Program-made: the position numbers and the translations under genes
Part shown: in pieces, positions 23,422 to 34,807 of the stretch
Layout: the number at the start of each line of letters is the position of its first letter
How positions within the stretch are numbered: the first letter of the stretch is position 1
The notes under the pieces: generated by a model
Seen by the model: only the letters and a program-made list of their open reading frames with translations
What the model was told of the DNA's origin: nothing
Database searches by the model: none
Assembly: GCA_964006375.1 (NCBI GenBank)
Contig: OZ023266.1
Coordinates: forward strand, 16,979,565-17,043,564
Direction: 5' to 3'
Source: Tillus elongatus
Lineage: Eukaryota; Arthropoda; Insecta; Coleoptera; Cleridae
DNA: 64,000 nt

Positions 23422-25791
23422 GGAATAATGCCCATCATGCTCCAACAGGGGATAGATATACTGGCGCCGGTGCTTACCCTCATTATGAGGGCCAGCCTGG
23501 CTCTGGGGTACATTCCGAGGGCATGGAGACTGGCCAGGGTTGTATTTATTCCTAAACCTGGGCGTCCAACAGACCAGGCAAAGTCCCTGAGGCCAATAAG
23601 TCTCATGTCCTTCTTGCTGAAAACAGTGGAAAAACTGCTCGACCGGCACATTAGGGGCGGTGTACTGGAAGCATATCCTCTACACTGCGGACAATATGCA
23701 TACAGAGCAGGATTCTCAACAGAAACAGCACTGCACCAACTGGTGCTGAAACTGGAGAATACGCTGGAGAACAAGGAGGTGGCGCTGGGGGCCTTCCTAG
23801 ACATAGAGGGGGCCTTTAGCAACACCTCGTTCGGATCGGTTCTGGCAGCTGCCCGGGAGCGTGGAATAGAGGAGACCTGCTGCAGGTGGATCGGTTCCAT
23901 GCTCAGGGACAGGGCGGTGTTCACCTCACTCGCGGGAGGGACTCTGCTGGCGGGGGTCGCGGCGGGGTGTCCGCAGGGGAGCGTTCTGTCTCCCTTGCTC
24001 TGGTGTCTAGTCGTGGACGGCCTGCTGGGGAGGCTCTCGGGAGGGGGGTATGAGGTACAGGGCTATGCGGACGACATTGTCATCATAGTCCGAGGAAAGG
24101 TCACACAGGCAGTGTGGGAGCGTATGCAGACTGCACTGAAAGTGGTGGAAGGGTGGACGGTTGATCAAGGGCTCGGGGTGAGCCCCGAGAAAGCAACCGT
24201 CGTGCCGTTTACGAGGAGGAGGAAGTGTGAAAGCCACAGAACTCTCACTCTATACGGTAGGAGCGTTCCAATGGCCAGGGAGGTAAAATATCTTGGGGTC
24301 GTATTGGACTCTAAGCTAACCTGGAATGGTCACATTGGAAAAATACTGCGTAAGGCAGTCATGACCTTAGCCGTCACTAGGCGGCTATATGGAAAAACGT
24401 GGGGACTAAGACCTAGTATGGCCCACTGGCTGTACACAAGGGTGGTCAGACCATCGTTAACATATGCGGCACTGGTCTGGTGGCCTAAGGTGACACAATC
24501 CAGTGCCAAACAAAAACTAGGCAAGATCCAAAGGATGGCTTGCCTAGGCATCACAGGGGCCATGTCTTCAACCCCAACAGCCGCCATGGAGGTGTTGCTG
24601 GATCTACCCCCCCTACACTTCGTTATTATGGGAGAGGCCAGGCTAGGACTATACAGACTAGCCTGCAATGGTAGACTGAAGATCAACCCAGGCTTCAGGG
24701 GCCACTGCAAAATTCAGGAGATCGTGAAGGAACCCATGCTTGAAATGAGGTCAGACTTCGCGAGCCCGCGAATGTGCAGGGAAAACAACTTCACAGTGGA
24801 AATCCCTGATCGCGGGGCATGGCGGGAGGAGACACCGGGCATACCACGGGACGCGCTCGTCTGGTTCACGGACGGATCTGGCGGGGAGCGTGGGACGGGG
24901 GCAGGTGTTTACTCGGAAGGACCGAGGGTAAGTCACAGTATTTCCCTCGGAGCCCATGCAACGGTGTTTCAGGCCGAGATGTACGCCATCCTGCACTGTG
25001 TGCGGGAGAACAAGAGGAGGGGCTACACCAACAAGCGGATCCTCATAGCCACAGACAGCCAGGCAGCCCTTAAGGCACTAAGTAGCCCACGGGTAAATTC
25101 CTGGCTGGTGAGTGAGTGCCGAGACGAGACGAGCGACCTGGCTGGGCAGAATGAGGTGACCCTCATCTGGGTGCCGGGTCACTCGGGGGTCAAAGGCAAT
25201 GAAGAAGCTGACAGTCTCGCAAAGAGGGGGTCAGCAGAACCATTTATGGGACCAGAACCGGCTCTGGGCGTGTCAAAGAGCACTGCCAGGGGAGCCATTA
25301 AGTCCTGGGTCAGAAACCAACACAAGGTGTACTGGGCGGACTGTCCAGGGCTCAGACATGGGAAGTCAATAATTGACGGACCCAGTTCAAAGAGAGCTGT
25401 GGAGCTGCTAAACCTTAGCAGAGGACAGCTCAGAAACACAACAGGTCTCTTGACGGGACACATGGCCGTCAAGAAACACCTACATAAAATGGGGCGGTTC
25501 GAAGGGGACCTCGCATGCAGACTCTGCGGCGAGGGGGAGGAATCAGCCCAGCACATCTTGTGCGAGTGTATAGCTCTGGACCGGAAAAGACAACTGATCT
25601 ACGGTCACTCTAGACCGGAGACAGAGCAATATAAAACTTCACCCTACCAATCGCTGTGCAGACTAGTTCAAGGCACAGTGATTTTGGAATGGGTGGAGTA
25701 AGACTAGGGGTATGCACAATCAACCAAGGGTTGCGGTGCTATCGGGGCGGCAAGGCCGCGGACGAGCCCTGAGGGAACAAAAAAAAAAAAA
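23422..25791 (+). mobile_element. RNase H-type LINE (family L), copy 3, flanked by TSD
   Basis: This is a 5'-truncated insertion of 2.37 kb. Target duplication aaggtcttttcta occurs at 23409-23421 and again at 25792-25804, right after the A tail. The 3' UTR holds the hairpin ggggcggcaaggccgcgg. The long intact frame and clean duplication indicate a young insertion. ORF1 and the endonuclease are missing, lost to 5' truncation. Confidence 0.95.
23428..25701 (+). CDS. LINE polyprotein, reverse transcriptase plus RNase H (5'-truncated)
   Basis: The frame of 757 codons is uninterrupted. RT copies element RNA into DNA at a nicked target. Visible motifs are RT motif A FLDIEGAFSN with Asp125, motif B GCPQGSVLSPLLW at about 180-192, catalytic YADD at 213-216, and VKYLGVVLDSKLTW at 286-299. 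A typical RNase HI follows, with Asp482 (FTDGSGG), Glu517 (FQAEMYA), Asp543 (ATDSQAA), the GHSG motif and Asp595. A C-terminal CRLCGEGEESAQHILCEC motif (697-714) may bind zinc and nucleic acid. RNase H after RT places it in the I/R1/LOA group. The Met at 23428 is simply the first in the truncated frame; the true start and endonuclease lay upstream. All catalytic residues are present. Confidence 0.93.
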   Translation: MPIMLQQGIDILAPVLTLIMRASLALGYIPRAWRLARVVFIPKPGRPTDQAKSLRPISLMSFLLKTVEKLLDRHIRGGVLEAYPLHCGQYAYRAGFSTETALHQLVLKLENTLENKEVALGAFLDIEGAFSNTSFGSVLAAARERGIEETCCRWIGSMLRDRAVFTSLAGGTLLAGVAAGCPQGSVLSPLLWCLVVDGLLGRLSGGGYEVQGYADDIVIIVRGKVTQAVWERMQTALKVVEGWTVDQGLGVSPEKATVVPFTRRRKCESHRTLTLYGRSVPMAREVKYLGVVLDSKLTWNGHIGKILRKAVMTLAVTRRLYGKTWGLRPSMAHWLYTRVVRPSLTYAALVWWPKVTQSSAKQKLGKIQRMACLGITGAMSSTPTAAMEVLLDLPPLHFVIMGEARLGLYRLACNGRLKINPGFRGHCKIQEIVKEPMLEMRSDFASPRMCRENNFTVEIPDRGAWREETPGIPRDALVWFTDGSGGERGTGAGVYSEGPRVSHSISLGAHATVFQAEMYAILHCVRENKRRGYTNKRILIATDSQAALKALSSPRVNSWLVSECRDETSDLAGQNEVTLIWVPGHSGVKGNEEADSLAKRGSAEPFMGPEPALGVSKSTARGAIKSWVRNQHKVYWADCPGLRHGKSIIDGPSSKRAVELLNLSRGQLRNTTGLLTGHMAVKKHLHKMGRFEGDLACRLCGEGEESAQHILCECIALDRKRQLIYGHSRPETEQYKTSPYQSLCRLVQGTVILEWVE

Positions 25792-26148
25792 AAGGTCTTT
25801 TCTAAGGCAACGTATTCACCGAATTTCATTAAAATAAGTTTGTAATTTTCGGAGAATTTTTTTTCTAAAAAAACTATAAATTTGAATAACTCAATTTTTT
25901 ATAAACTTAGAAAGTTGAATTTTGGTGCGTGGGAAGGTCTTTCGCAAGGCAACATATCCATCAAATTTCATTAAAATAACTTTGTAATTTTCGGAGAAAA
26001 AAATTTTTTTTTCCTAAAGAAAACTCAAAATTTTCCCGGAAAACCTTGTCAGATTTTCCTGGCTAACGAACTCATCCAAGCCATTAATAAAGAAAGGTAC
26101 TTGCGAATGTTTCATTAAAATAGGTTAATTATTTTTGAGTTATCAGTT

Positions 26149-26260
<112 letters not shown>

Positions 26261-26629
26261 TGAAACTGACCCCGTAGGGGTCCTAGTTCACGCTCATTTT
26301 AAATTATTTTTTTGCAAAGTCTCACCATCGATGCCTTTTTATTAGTGATTTTTTTAAAAATAAAAATTCACTAAAAGACAGCTTTCAAGCCCGCTTTATT
26401 CGCATTTTCTGCTCATATTTCCTTTCTACTACCTACCCTGCACAGCACCCCTTCTCACTCCTGGTCACGTAACTTCCTTCGGGGGTGTGAACATAAATCT
26501 TTTCTTGGGGTTTGTGGATCCAGGGGGGAGGGTCTAGGCAGGTTTCTGAAAACAGTTTTTTGAAAAGCGTTCGGGAGCTAATCTGCAAATTTACCGAAAA
26601 TTCGCTACCAAAACGCACTTACTGCGTCC

Positions 26630-28832
26630 ATTTTTTTCTATAATGCTTCATTAAAAAGATACATGGTGTTGAAGTTGAATTTCAAAAAATAAAATTTCCC
26701 AATTTTTTAAAAAGTATCACATATATTTTGCTGAAACTTTGCATGTGTAGGCTGCTATGTAAGGCGCGTATTCTACCATAACAATTGAATCAGCTAATCC
26801 AGCAGTGGCGCACGTACCCACATGTCATTGGTTATCCCTCAAGAAAAAAACAGGTAAGCCAATGATATTTTTTTTTTATTTCATTTTTTGAATCTTACTT
26901 TCATTCTTGAAAAAAATGATTCTCTTGATAATTTTCTGTACGACGCTTATTTTACGAGTAAGCAATGAATCAGGTGAGTGTTTTAGAGCACAGTTCATGA
27001 TTTTTAACCAGTCGTTGTTTGGTAGAAAATCGCAATGATACACTTTTATCAGGCTTATAGTAATTTATTTATTACAATAAATGTTCAAAAATGCCTCCAT
27101 TGGCCTGAATACACGCACGACATCTTTTTAATATGGAAAATATAATGTCTTGATAATTTTTTGTACGACGATTATCTTTGTTGTATTTTAGTACGTAGTA
27201 GTCTGGTTTGCCAAAGTTGTCATTAAGTGTCACTTGACGTTTAGGTTAACAAGTTATTATTTTGAATAGGTGTAAGTGGTAAACTTTATAAAATTGCAAA
27301 ATTTTTTACTCTTTTACTTCTTATAATGGAGTACACCTCAGAAGAGTATGCAGATATAATTTTTATCTACGGATATGCTGATGTAAATGCTCTAGCTGCT
27401 TGTCGGGAATATCAACGTAGGTTTCCCACTCGCCGTCAACCTACACCAAGGGTTTTTTCTCGATCGTTTTCAAGACTTCGGCAGTGCGGTATTGGACAAC
27501 GTCCTGACGCTAGAGCTAATGGTAGAATACAACATCAACTTGAGGACGAAGAGAGAGTGGTGGATGCAGTGATGGATCAACCTTCTACAAGTACTCGGAG
27601 GATTGCCACGCAGTTACAATATTCTCAAAGCTTTGTTTGGATAACTTTACATCGAGAAGCCTTACATCCATATCATCGACAGAATGTTCATTGCCTTCTA
27701 CCTGGAGATAATGTGCATCGACGAGTCTTTTGTGAATGGATGTTGGAAATGAACAATCAAAATATCTTATTCCCTAATTTAATCTTCTTGTCTGAAGAAT
27801 CAACATTTACAAGAAATGGTATTTATAATTCTCATAATGAGCATGTCTGGTCATTGGAAAATCCACATGCAACAAGGACACGCACATTTCAACATAGATT
27901 TTCCATTAATTTATGGTGTGGTATTTTTAACGGCTCACTGTTCATGGAAGTCCTGCCACAACGTTTAAATGGATCTTCGTACTTAGCGCTCCTAGAAAAC
28001 CGTGTAGAAAACATTCTAGATGACATTCCACTAGCAACAAGATGTATAATGTGGTACCAGCATGACGGTGCTCCAGCGCATCATAGTCGAAACGTTGTTA
28101 CATGGCTACATGAACATTATAATGAAAGATGGATTGGCAGAACTGGACCAATACATTGGCCTGCAAGATCACCGGACTTAAACCCACTTGACTTCTATCT
28201 TTGGGGTGATTTTAAGCGACTGGTCTACAGTGAACAAATAAATACACCAGAGCAGCTACAACAACTGATAAATAATGCTTTTCGTCATATTCAAGCAACA
28301 ATGAATCCTCAAGACATTAACTTTTCCATATTAAAAAGATGTCGTGCGTGTATTCAGGCCAATGGAGGCATTATTGAACATTTATTGTAATAAATAAATT
28401 ATTATAAGCCTGATAAAAGTGTATCATTGCGATTTTCTACCAAACAACGACTGGTTAAAAAAATCATGAACTGTGCTCTAAAACACTTACCTGATTCATT
28501 GCTTACTCGTTAAATAAGCGTCGTACAGAAAATTCTCAAGAGAGTCATTTTGTTCACGAATGAAAGTAAAATTCAAAAAATGAAAAAAAAACCATTGGAT
28601 TACCCGTTTTTTTCTTGAGGGATAACCAATGACATGTGGGTACGCGCGCCACTGCTGGATTAGCCGATTCAATTGTTATGGTAGAATACGCGCCTAACAT
28701 AGCAGCCTACACATGCGAAGTTTCAGCAAAATATGTGTGCTAATTTTTAAAAAATTGGGACATCTTATTTTTTTGAAATTCAACTTCAACACCCTGTATC
28801 TTTTTAATGAAGCATCATAGGAAAAAAATTTA
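26630..28832 (+). mobile_element. Mariner-like element A with ~520-bp TIRs
   Basis: Arms at 26630-27155 and 28311-28832 are inverted copies about 90% alike by eye. Outer ends include ttcattaaaaagatacatgg and its complement. The transposase gene lies between them, and its last 25 or so codons lie within the right arm. The left neighbour is the ggacgcagc terminus; a (TA)n array begins about 80 bp beyond the right arm. Confidence 0.85.
27326..28390 (+). CDS. Mariner-like transposase, DD41D type, full length
   Basis: This uninterrupted 354-codon frame is an IS630/Tc1/mariner-superfamily transposase, which cuts and pastes its element into TA sites. The N-terminus (EEYADIIFIYG, AACREYQRRFPTRR) is the helix-turn-helix found in the DUF4817 group and should bind the TIR. 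The DDE core shows LSEESTF at 155-161, YQHDGAPAHHS with Asp247, and WPARSPDLNPLDFYLWG with Asp289. The two Asp are separated by 41 residues (DD41D spacing). The canonical first Asp of the SDE motif is Glu157 here, so activity may be lost although the frame is intact. No introns are apparent. The start is the first in-frame Met and gives a normal family length. Confidence 0.92.
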   Translation: MEYTSEEYADIIFIYGYADVNALAACREYQRRFPTRRQPTPRVFSRSFSRLRQCGIGQRPDARANGRIQHQLEDEERVVDAVMDQPSTSTRRIATQLQYSQSFVWITLHREALHPYHRQNVHCLLPGDNVHRRVFCEWMLEMNNQNILFPNLIFLSEESTFTRNGIYNSHNEHVWSLENPHATRTRTFQHRFSINLWCGIFNGSLFMEVLPQRLNGSSYLALLENRVENILDDIPLATRCIMWYQHDGAPAHHSRNVVTWLHEHYNERWIGRTGPIHWPARSPDLNPLDFYLWGDFKRLVYSEQINTPEQLQQLINNAFRHIQATMNPQDINFSILKRCRACIQANGGIIEHLL

Positions 28833-28903
28833 CAGGACATACCCTCTCTAAAATTGTTCAAAGAACATGGGGTTTCATTTTTGGTCACCACTTAAGAATC
28901 ACC

Positions 28904-28910
<7 letters not shown>

Positions 28911-28974
<64 letters not shown>
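28911..28974. repeat. (TA)n array
   Basis: A perfect TA tract of 64 bp, followed by caggtctcctcatt, a divergent end of the (TA)-core family. Confidence 0.97.
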
Positions 28975-28977
<3 letters not shown>

Positions 28978-29104
28978 GTCTCCTCATTGCCGAATTTTTT
29001 TTTAAATTCGATAATAGTATCAAAGTGCATATAATGTAGTAAACTTCATCTATCAACAGTCGATTTATATAAAACTAGTTGGCCCCTAATATGCAATATC
29101 GCCG

Positions 29105-29168
29105 ATTATTCATTCTCTGACAACGCTAACATTGTTTGTGAAACCATCGCCAGGTTTTAAAAATGCAG
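29105..29168 (+). ncRNA. Hammerhead-ribozyme-like motif, copy 3
   Basis: The order is CTGACAA, hairpin arm cgctaac with gtttgt, GAAAC, catcGCC, AGG and a tttttaaaaat-like tail. It lines up base for base with the copies at 5.1 and 57.2 kb. Here the core G8 is A and the cleavage triplet GTC is GCC, so this copy should be dead. Confidence 0.4.
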
Positions 29169-29697
29169 GCTGATAAATTGGGTTTAAGTGTAATTATTAG
29201 GGTACAAAAATATCATATTTTGTCTTTATCGGTTACGATATCGCTGACCGGCACCTGCATTACTCACGAGTCGCTACTGTCGAATCAAACAAGAATGACT
29301 TGTCACGTGGAAGACTTTACCGAAAATTGTTCGCTGTATTATTTCAACAGCCTTGCGGATGGGTTGGCTAAAGGTCGTTGAATTCTCTATCTCTTGCTCT
29401 TTTTATTGTGGTTTTTATTACTCTTGAAGATTGTTTAAATGACAATGTTGTTGTAACTGTTGGCAGAACGTAAACAATGTACGTATTAGGTAACGTAAAA
29501 TAGTGGTTGTGTAGGTTTGGACTTTTTTACATTCTAATAATGTGGGCAGTCGTGCAGGCCTCGAGCTGGATTTTGTGCTAAAATGTTTATGAATTGATTA
29601 ATAGTTTGTAAATGTTAAAGACTTCATACATTTGATTCCACAGCCTAAGAAAAAGAACTTTCTGTATAGGAGAGTAAATTGTAACATTATTCTAAAA
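29169..29697. other. No recognised gene
   Basis: One 72-codon frame (29163-29381) has a few cysteines but no recognisable domain or splice context. Nothing else is seen. Confidence 0.3.
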
Positions 29698-29785
29698 TAC
29701 TGTAAGATGTACGACAGGGTCGCGAGCTCGGTGCGGAACCGGGTAGTATGTTGTCAGGACAGCTCCAAATAACACAAAATGTTAT
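29698..29785 (+). repeat. ~307-bp repeat, left half of an interrupted unit
   Basis: This matches the unit segment with ggaaccgggtagtatgttgt and aacacaaaatgttata. The unit resumes at 31786 after a LINE insertion. Confidence 0.85.
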
Positions 29786-30320
29786 AATAATAATAATAAT
29801 AATAATATTTATTTGGTCCTTTAGTTACAATTATTGTAAATCGGACAAGTCAAAAAACTTACAAGATAAAAAAGATAAAAAACGTATCACAACTTATCAC
29901 AAGAGTACGTGCCCAAAAATCTAAAATCTAACGAGCTTCACATTACAACAAAAAACCATACGTTCACAGTACAGCTTCACAAAATTCACTCAAACTATAA
30001 AAACTATGAGTAATTAAAGCCACATTCAGTTGCTTTCTAAATTTTTTTGTATAATTTGTGTCCTTCAGAGAACAAGGCAGCTGGTTGTACAAAAAGCAAC
30101 CCGCATAACATGGCGACTTCTTAAAAAAAGAATGGTGACATTTATTCAGGTGAAAGGTATTTTTTTCACGAGTGTTGTATCCATGAAAATCCAAGTTGAT
30201 AACAAATTTTCTCTTGTTTCTATGAATGTAAGTTAACAGATGAAACAAATAAACTGATGTTAACGCCATAATGTTTTTTTTTTTAAATGTCACGACAAGA
30301 GTGCCCATAAGGTAGATTGT

Positions 30321-30374
30321 TTGCGGTGCTATCGGGGCGGCAAAGCCGCGGACGAGCCCTGAGGGAACAAAAAA
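30321..30374 (+). mobile_element. Ultra-short family L tail insertion with TSD
   Basis: Only about 45 bp of the family L 3' end (tgcggtgctatcggggcgg, gacgagccctgagggaac) plus an A run is present. The sequence aaggtagattgt occurs immediately before (30309-30320) and after (30375-30386), which proves it is an insertion. It has caaagccgcgg where long copies have caaggccgcgg. Confidence 0.9.
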
Positions 30375-30528
30375 AAGGTAGATTGTATATTAATCTCAGG
30401 ATTCGTTTCTGTAGCACAAATATTCTATGGCAGTCCGAAGATTGGCCCCAGATAATGATACCGTAACTCAGATGTGAATAGACAGCCGCGTAATAGACTT
30501 TCAGCAGATGTTCCGAGCTTAAGGAATC

Positions 30529-31639
30529 TTAAGGCATCAAAATTGCATAAAACGCGGAATTTAATTTCTTGCACACGTGATCAATCTGGTCTATATATAA
30601 CAGGCTACTGTCAATTCTAACACCTAAAAATTTTGTTACCTTTTTGAATCGCACCGCGTTTCCGTTCACCAAAATAGTGCTGTCGCACATCCTCTCTCTT
30701 CGGTGGCAGTTATGCATTTCAAGAGAAAAAGTCTTGTCATAGTTTAAAATTAGTCGATTTCTATAACACCATTCATCAAAAGATTGTACCACTGATTTTA
30801 ATTTTAATTCAGTTTCCTCCACCGTCTTGCCGTAGTCAACAATAGAAGTGTCATCGGCGTACATGAAGACTTTTCCGTCTTGTATAAATTGCGGCAAATC
30901 GTTTACATAGAGTGTAAACAAAAGTGGGCCAATGACACTTCCCTGGGGTGTGCCCATACTTACACTATATCTTTGGGAATTAATATTATTTGCTTTTACA
31001 AGTAACTGTCTGTTGGTGAGATACGAAAGTAGAAGGTCGTTGCAAGTGCCTCTTATCCCCAACGCCCACATCTTCTCCTTAACAAAAAACGGATTTACTG
31101 TGTCAAAGGCACGAGACAGGTCAAAAAATAAGGTCACCACAATGTAATTGAGGCCCATTCTTTCGTTTACATATTGAATGTATTCGATAAGGGCAGTTTC
31201 TGTAGAATAATCAGTTCTAAATCCGTGCTGTGATGGTGATATATTATTAGCGTTTAAAAACTTGACCATCCTTCTATGTACTGCCCTTTCTATGATGTTT
31301 GAAAAAAATGCTTAATATAGAGATGGGACGATAGTTCTCCAAATTGGTACTGTCTCCCGCCTTCAACACAGCAACAACCACAGCCAGTTTCAATATGTCA
31401 GGGAATTTTCCCAGACATATACAGGAATTTATAATCTTTGTAAGTGGCGCGGCAAGCTCAGCAGCACATTGCTTAATAATTTTTATTGGAACATCATCAA
31501 AGCCGCTTGATTTTTTATTAGGAAGTTCGTTGATGATTTCAATAACTTCACATTCAGTTACAGGTGTTATAAAAAGTGTTTTGGGCTTATATTGCTCGGC
31601 CGTGCAGCTATCAAACATCTGGCCCCCCAAATGCAACAT
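30529..31639 (-). pseudogene. LINE reverse transcriptase, one frameshift
   Basis: Two long frames (31639-31274 and 31269-30529) join into one RT. Motifs in order are VAVLKAGDSTNLENYRPISI, then after a frameshift near 31270-31320 SPSQHGFRTDYSTETALIEY, motif A TLFFDLSRAFDTVN, motif B GTPQGSVIGPLLFTLYVNDL, catalytic YADD (MYADDTSIVD) and TKFLGVRIDSSL. All catalytic Asp residues remain, so the damage is limited, but the frameshift inactivates it. Confidence 0.9.
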
Positions 31640-31785
31640 GAGCTTCCTCTCAGCAACACCTGAGAAATATCCGGCAAGTACCTCAGCAATTTCTACCCTA
31701 CTAGTTATATTTTTTTGTTTTCGTATAGTAAATTCGAAATGCAGTACTCTTCACTAGGTTTGTTTTTCTTAAGATTAACAAGCTG

Positions 31786-32115
31786 CCATAAAATAGAAAC
31801 TGTGGACAACCAACGGACAACGCACAATTTTGTAAATTGTCAGCCCTGGCCCATTTCTTCCCTAATCTTGGGACAATGTATGGAAGGTAGGATGTATTCT
31901 CACCATAATTAGAACCGCAGATCGGTTTTGCTCTAATTGGAGCCTATCAGTATGGTATACTAATTACAGCGAGAACACACCTATAAAGTAATACGGCTAT
32001 GGTAGTCAGCCTCCTAGAACATTGTGAGATGAAGGACACGGTCGCCATATCGGTGTGTAAGCAGGGAGCAGTTGTCACGACAGGTCCAAACAACACAAAA
32101 TGCTACAAAATACTG
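31786..32115 (+). repeat. ~307-bp repeat, right half plus part of a second unit
   Basis: The sequence continues the unit split at 29785 (taaaatagaaactgtgg, ggcccatttcttccc). It then wraps into the next unit (tattctcaccataattagaa, aatacggctatggtagtcag). Confidence 0.85.
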
Positions 32116-32117
32116 AC

Positions 32118-32268
32118 AGTCTGTCCAGTACACCTTGTGTTCTTTTCTAACCCAGGACTTGATGGCTCCCCTGGCAGTGCTCTTTGTCACGCCCAAAACC
32201 GGTTCTGTTTCCATAAATAGTTCTGCTGATCCTCTCTTCGCGAGTCATTTCTTTGACCCTCGAGTGTT
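32118..32268 (-). mobile_element. RNase H-type LINE (family L) internal fragment
   Basis: On the minus strand this is family L sequence from the end of RNase H (ITRKEDQQNYLWKQ-like, frame-shifted) through LGVTKSTARGAIKSWVRKEH to VYWTDC. It has no 3' tail, so it is a rearranged piece and not a simple insertion. Confidence 0.85.
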
Positions 32269-32820
<552 letters not shown>

Positions 32821-33385
32821 TGTGTGAAAGCCAAATGGAATAAATTCATTATTTCGGTTACTGTACATTCTTATAAAAAATCCCGAAACACGTCAAATTT
32901 AAATTAGAAATTGACATTTTTCAACGTGAAAATGCGATCCCTATCTTCATCACCCTTCGAATGACAGGTACAACCCCCAATTTTTTAAAGGGGAAGTATA
33001 GGCTTGTGATATGTCGTTGTAAAGGTCTGTTCATTCTCTATTCAAAAATGTTATCGTTTTCAAGTTTATTGCAACAATTAAGATAGAATAAAATAAAATC
33101 ATGTGGTTACCGAAATTCGCTATAAAATACTCAAAACATATTACAATATTGTAATTAGTATACTCAAAACTTATTTCCCGTTTAGGTCTTGAAGATAAGA
33201 AAGTAAGCAAAAACCATAGTAATGTGCTTTCTACATTGTATCCATTAAAAATACATTAAAGAGTTTCCGAGACAATGTTAGTTTGTTTAAAACGCCTAAG
33301 CGAATTGTTTTGTAATTATAAGTTGTCATTTAAATTGTGAGTATTATAATTTTACTTTGAATTTCGTTAACTTCAATTCTGAAAA

Positions 33386-34471
33386 ATGGTTAGATTAACG
33401 GAAATGCATAAAATAACAGTTATACAAATGATTGCTTACGGACATAAAACGCGAACACAACATGAAGTAACTCGCCCATTGCATTAGAAATTTCCTGATT
33501 TACCGCCTATATCCCAAGGAACAATTAGTAAAATAGAGAAGCAGTTTCGCGAGTTTGGTCATGTAAGGCAGATAAAAAAAGCAGCCAATGCACTGAGTGA
33601 TGAAATCAAATTAGATGTGATGCTTGAATTTGTGTAAAACCCACATACATCGGCTAGACAGGCATCCAGTACATTTAATGTTAGCCATGCATCGATAGTT
33701 AACATATTAAAAGAGAACAAAATGCATCCCTACAAAATGATACCTACTCAGGAACTCATGGAAGGGGATTTTGATAGGAGAACTTATTTTTGTGAGCGAA
33801 TGATGGACATGTTGGATAACAATATTATCCAATTAGAAGACGTTATGTTTTCTGATGAGTGCACTTTTTCACTTGATGGTCATGCTAATCGGCAAAATTA
33901 TCGCTACTGGGCAACGACAAATCCTCACTGGATGAGAGAAGAATACACGCAATACCCTCAGAAGGTTAATGTTTGGGCAGGGATTGTTGGAAACCATATC
34001 ATTGGTCCCTTTTTCATTAAGGGTAATTTGAATGGCGATAATTATTTGGCACTACTTCAAAATGATGTCAATCCAACTTTGGCAAATTTAGATCCTGATC
34101 CAGGAAACCCTCAAGTTCCAGTGAACACGATATGGTTTCAGCAGGATGGAGCATCACCACATTATGAACTCAATGTCCGGCAGTGCCTCGATGCAATATT
34201 TCCCAATCGATGGATAGGGAGGCGAGGATCGATAGAATGGCCAGCGCGATCACCTGATCTTACCTTATTAGATTTCTTTTTATGGGGATATGTGAAGAGC
34301 ATTATGTACCAAACTAAACCTTTTGATTTAAATGACTTAAAAGAACGAATAACGCTTGCGATTAGGTCGATCACGCCTGATATGTTAAATAATGTTAGAA
34401 GACAGTTTTATTTAAGATTAGGGTGTTGCCAAGAAGTTCGCGGTGAACATTTTGAACATCTACTTCATTGA
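33386..34471 (+). pseudogene. Mariner-like transposase (DD41D) with two nonsense codons
   Basis: One frame runs from MVRLTEMHKITVIQMIAYGH to EHLLH and is broken only by TAG at 33485-33487 and TAA at 33635-33637. The N-terminal half holds the helix-turn-helix DNA-binding region. The DDE core is intact: MFSDECTFSLDG with the first Asp, WFQQDGASPHYE with the second, and WPARSPDLTLLDFFLWG with the third, 41 residues after the second. Apart from the two stops this is a full-length transposase of about 361 codons. It is related to, but well diverged from, the copy at 27.3 kb. Confidence 0.92.
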
Positions 34472-34705
34472 CATTCACAGTTTTTTTAGTGTTTTCCATT
34501 TTATTACATTTTGCATTACATTTTATAGTTTTTTTTTGTATTGTAGCGAATTTAGGTAACAACCTGATTTTATTAGTGAATTTTCTTAAAAAAAATTCAC
34601 TAATGAGGAGATCCCGACTTTTGAATTTTGAAAAAATTTCTTCAAATGAGCGCTAATTAGGTCCCCCAGAACACATATCCGGGGTCGGTTTAAATTTTTA
34701 TATGT

Positions 34706-34807
<102 letters not shown>

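Larger units (their letters stand above)
29786..31785 (-). mobile_element. CR1/Jockey-type LINE with (ATT)n tail
   Basis: The element is read on the minus strand and begins near 31785 within a 307-bp repeat. It covers the pre-RT linker (ECEVIEIINELPNKKSSGFD), RT and a C-terminal region (NLDFHGYNTREKNTFHL) and ends in (ATT)n at about 29786-29810. Upstream endonuclease is absent. It differs from the eight-copy Jockey/CR1 family. A 54-bp foreign insertion interrupts it at 30321-30374. Confidence 0.88.

Noticed and set aside
29163..29381. 72-codon frame beginning inside the 29.1 kb hammerhead-like motif
   Set aside because: No domain or splice signals that would make it an exon.
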